The position numbers were made by a program, and so were the translations under genes. Positions 53,499 to 54,438 of a stretch of 54,438 nt of DNA are shown piece after piece (within the stretch, counting starts at the first letter, position 1; each line of letters starts with the position of its first letter). Source of the DNA: CAYTIB01 sp964437725 (lineage in GTDB: Bacteria; UBA8248; JACPRG01; G963555815); contig CAYTIB010000060.1 in NCBI GenBank assembly GCA_964437725.1, positions 1-54,438 on the forward strand, written 5' to 3'. The notes under the pieces are model-generated. The model had not been told where the DNA came from, ran no database searches, and saw nothing but the letters and a program-made list of their open reading frames with translations.

Positions 53499-54438
53499 TT
53501 ATTCGAAAAGTCTTTCGACTTCCGCCCGAGCCTCGGGTAAGGTGAATATAAGCACATGATCACCTCCGTGGATGGCCGTTCCACCGTGGGGGATGACAGC
53601 TTCATTTCCATGGCTAAGCCCTGCTACAACAGTATTTCGTGGGAGATTCAACTTTGCCAGGGTCCTTCCTTCAACTTTAGACTTGGGTTTGATTTCCAAT
53701 GCAACCACTTCCACTTCGTTAAAAGCACTGGTGAATTGAGCAAGGATATTCGGCCCCTTAAGGTACCGGAGAATTACGCTAGCTGTTACAAGTCGGGGAC
53801 TCACCGCAGCATCGATGCCCAAAGAATAAACCAAAGAAATATAATCTGCACGGTTAAGTAGGGTCACAGTCTTTCGGCACCCACTCCGTTTGGCCAAAAG
53901 AGCGGCAAAAAGGTTCGTTTCCTCATCATCCGAAACGGTGACGACAACATCTGTATCTTCTAGCCCCTCCGAACGCAAAAAATCGATATCAGTTCCATCA
54001 CCATGAAGCACGAGTATACCGGGTAGGTTTTCGGCCAGAACTTTCGCACGTTTGTCGCTGGTCTCAACTACTTTCACCTTCAAATGCTTCCGAGATAGAA
54101 GCTCGGCAAGGGCGTACCCGACACGGCCGCCTCCCACGATCAGCACCCGCTCGATGTTTTCTCGCTCAACTCCGCAAAACTCCATAAGAGCCGGAACATT
54201 TTCGGTCTGAACCATCGCCACGAGGTACTCATTCGACTTCACAACGGTGTTTCCTCTTGGGATGGAAACTTCCCCTGCTCGGCTGAGACCCAAAACAACA
54301 AACCCGGATTTTCGGATAGTATCACCAAGGGACTTAAGTGACCGACCGCTAATCGGCGAGTCCTCTCCAACTCGCAGACCAATCATCTGAAGACGGCCAT
54401 CGAAAAATTCAGCTACCTCTGTTGCACCCGGCGTACCC
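53499..54438 (-). CDS. trkA: Trk potassium uptake regulator TrkA, C-terminal part (cut by window edge)
   Basis: This is the cytoplasmic nucleotide-binding subunit that gates TrkH. The frame stays open to the window end (ending with EVAEFFDGRLQMIGLRV next to an internal ATG at 54386), so the true start lies outside; about 313 codons are visible. The second RCK domain has the NAD-binding VLIVGGGRVGYALAELL motif, DGTDIDFLRSEGL and ETNLFAALLAKR, then a second TrkA_C domain (EIKPKSKVEGRTLAKLNLP). The first RCK domain is mostly missing. It is cotranscribed with trkH. Confidence 0.93.
   Translation of the reverse strand, partial: GTPGATEVAEFFDGRLQMIGLRVGEDSPISGRSLKSLGDTIRKSGFVVLGLSRAGEVSIPRGNTVVKSNEYLVAMVQTENVPALMEFCGVERENIERVLIVGGGRVGYALAELLSRKHLKVKVVETSDKRAKVLAENLPGILVLHGDGTDIDFLRSEGLEDTDVVVTVSDDEETNLFAALLAKRSGCRKTVTLLNRADYISLVYSLGIDAAVSPRLVTASVILRYLKGPNILAQFTSAFNEVEVVALEIKPKSKVEGRTLAKLNLPRNTVVAGLSHGNEAVIPHGGTAIHGGDHVLIFTLPEARAEVERLFE

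Overview
The window comes from a Gram-negative bacterium of moderate G+C. Evidence for an outer membrane includes an OprO/OprP-type porin ending in Phe, a periplasmic AMIN/Amidase_3 protein, a SPOR protein, TlpA- and DsbA-type thiol proteins and TatA. No rRNA, tRNA, CRISPR array or insertion sequence was recognised. The housekeeping set (RecG, L28, Rel, TatA, HU, TrmJ, YajQ, Der, FumC, aconitase, TrkAH) is mixed with catabolic genes typical of uncultured, often marine, deltaproteobacteria-like lineages: an LLM flavin oxidoreductase, a P1 peptidase, a molybdenum hydroxylase, a CitE-like lyase and a split TPP decarboxylase. That assignment is an inference from gene content only.

Layout. 0-4 kb: recG (3' part cut off by the edge), rpmB, rel, tatA. 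4.3-7.7 kb (minus strand): a thiol/redox cluster of a 1-Cys peroxiredoxin, a cupredoxin-like lipoprotein without its copper ligands, a TlpA thioredoxin, a DsbA/FrnE-like protein whose first active-site Cys codon is UGA, and a P1 (NylC-like) peptidase. 7.9-14.1 kb: glcF, a decayed fluC, a HEPN-like hypothetical, an orphan molybdenum hydroxylase large subunit and an unknown partner gene. 14.3-16.8 kb: hup with promoter, folded leader and terminator, then a CitE-like lyase and trmJ. 17.1-20.5 kb: a 70-aa protein with a diiron PaaA/PaaC-like protein, a metal-site-degenerate M20 homologue and an LLM oxidoreductase. 20.9-25.3 kb: yajQ, an isoaspartyl peptidase, modC and a fused modA-modB. 25.5-32.1 kb: a metal-uptake island (OprP-like porin, FbpA, DtxR-type regulator, FbpC, FbpB). 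32.5-37.9 kb: a complete BMP-type nucleoside ABC importer followed by dut. 37.9-48.8 kb (minus strand): fumC, aconitase, a MerR regulator, a SPOR protein, an EF-G paralogue, der, an amidase and an FMN reductase. 48.8-49.4 kb: a 650-bp gene-free region with strong RNA-like secondary structure. 49.4-51.9 kb: a TPR protein, an atypical SDR and a two-subunit TPP decarboxylase. 52.0-54.4 kb: trkH and trkA (5' part cut off by the edge).

The most interesting object is the interrupted DsbA-like gene at 5287-5919. Read through a single UGA it becomes a complete 210-residue protein with a Sec-Pro-Trp-Cys motif. It has a good Shine-Dalgarno site and a hairpin placed where a bacterial SECIS element should be, so it is a selenoprotein candidate that ordinary gene calling would truncate. 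Other points worth checking are the cupredoxin-like lipoprotein, the degenerate M20 protein, the ModA-ModB fusion, and the folded intergenic region at 49.0-49.3 kb.
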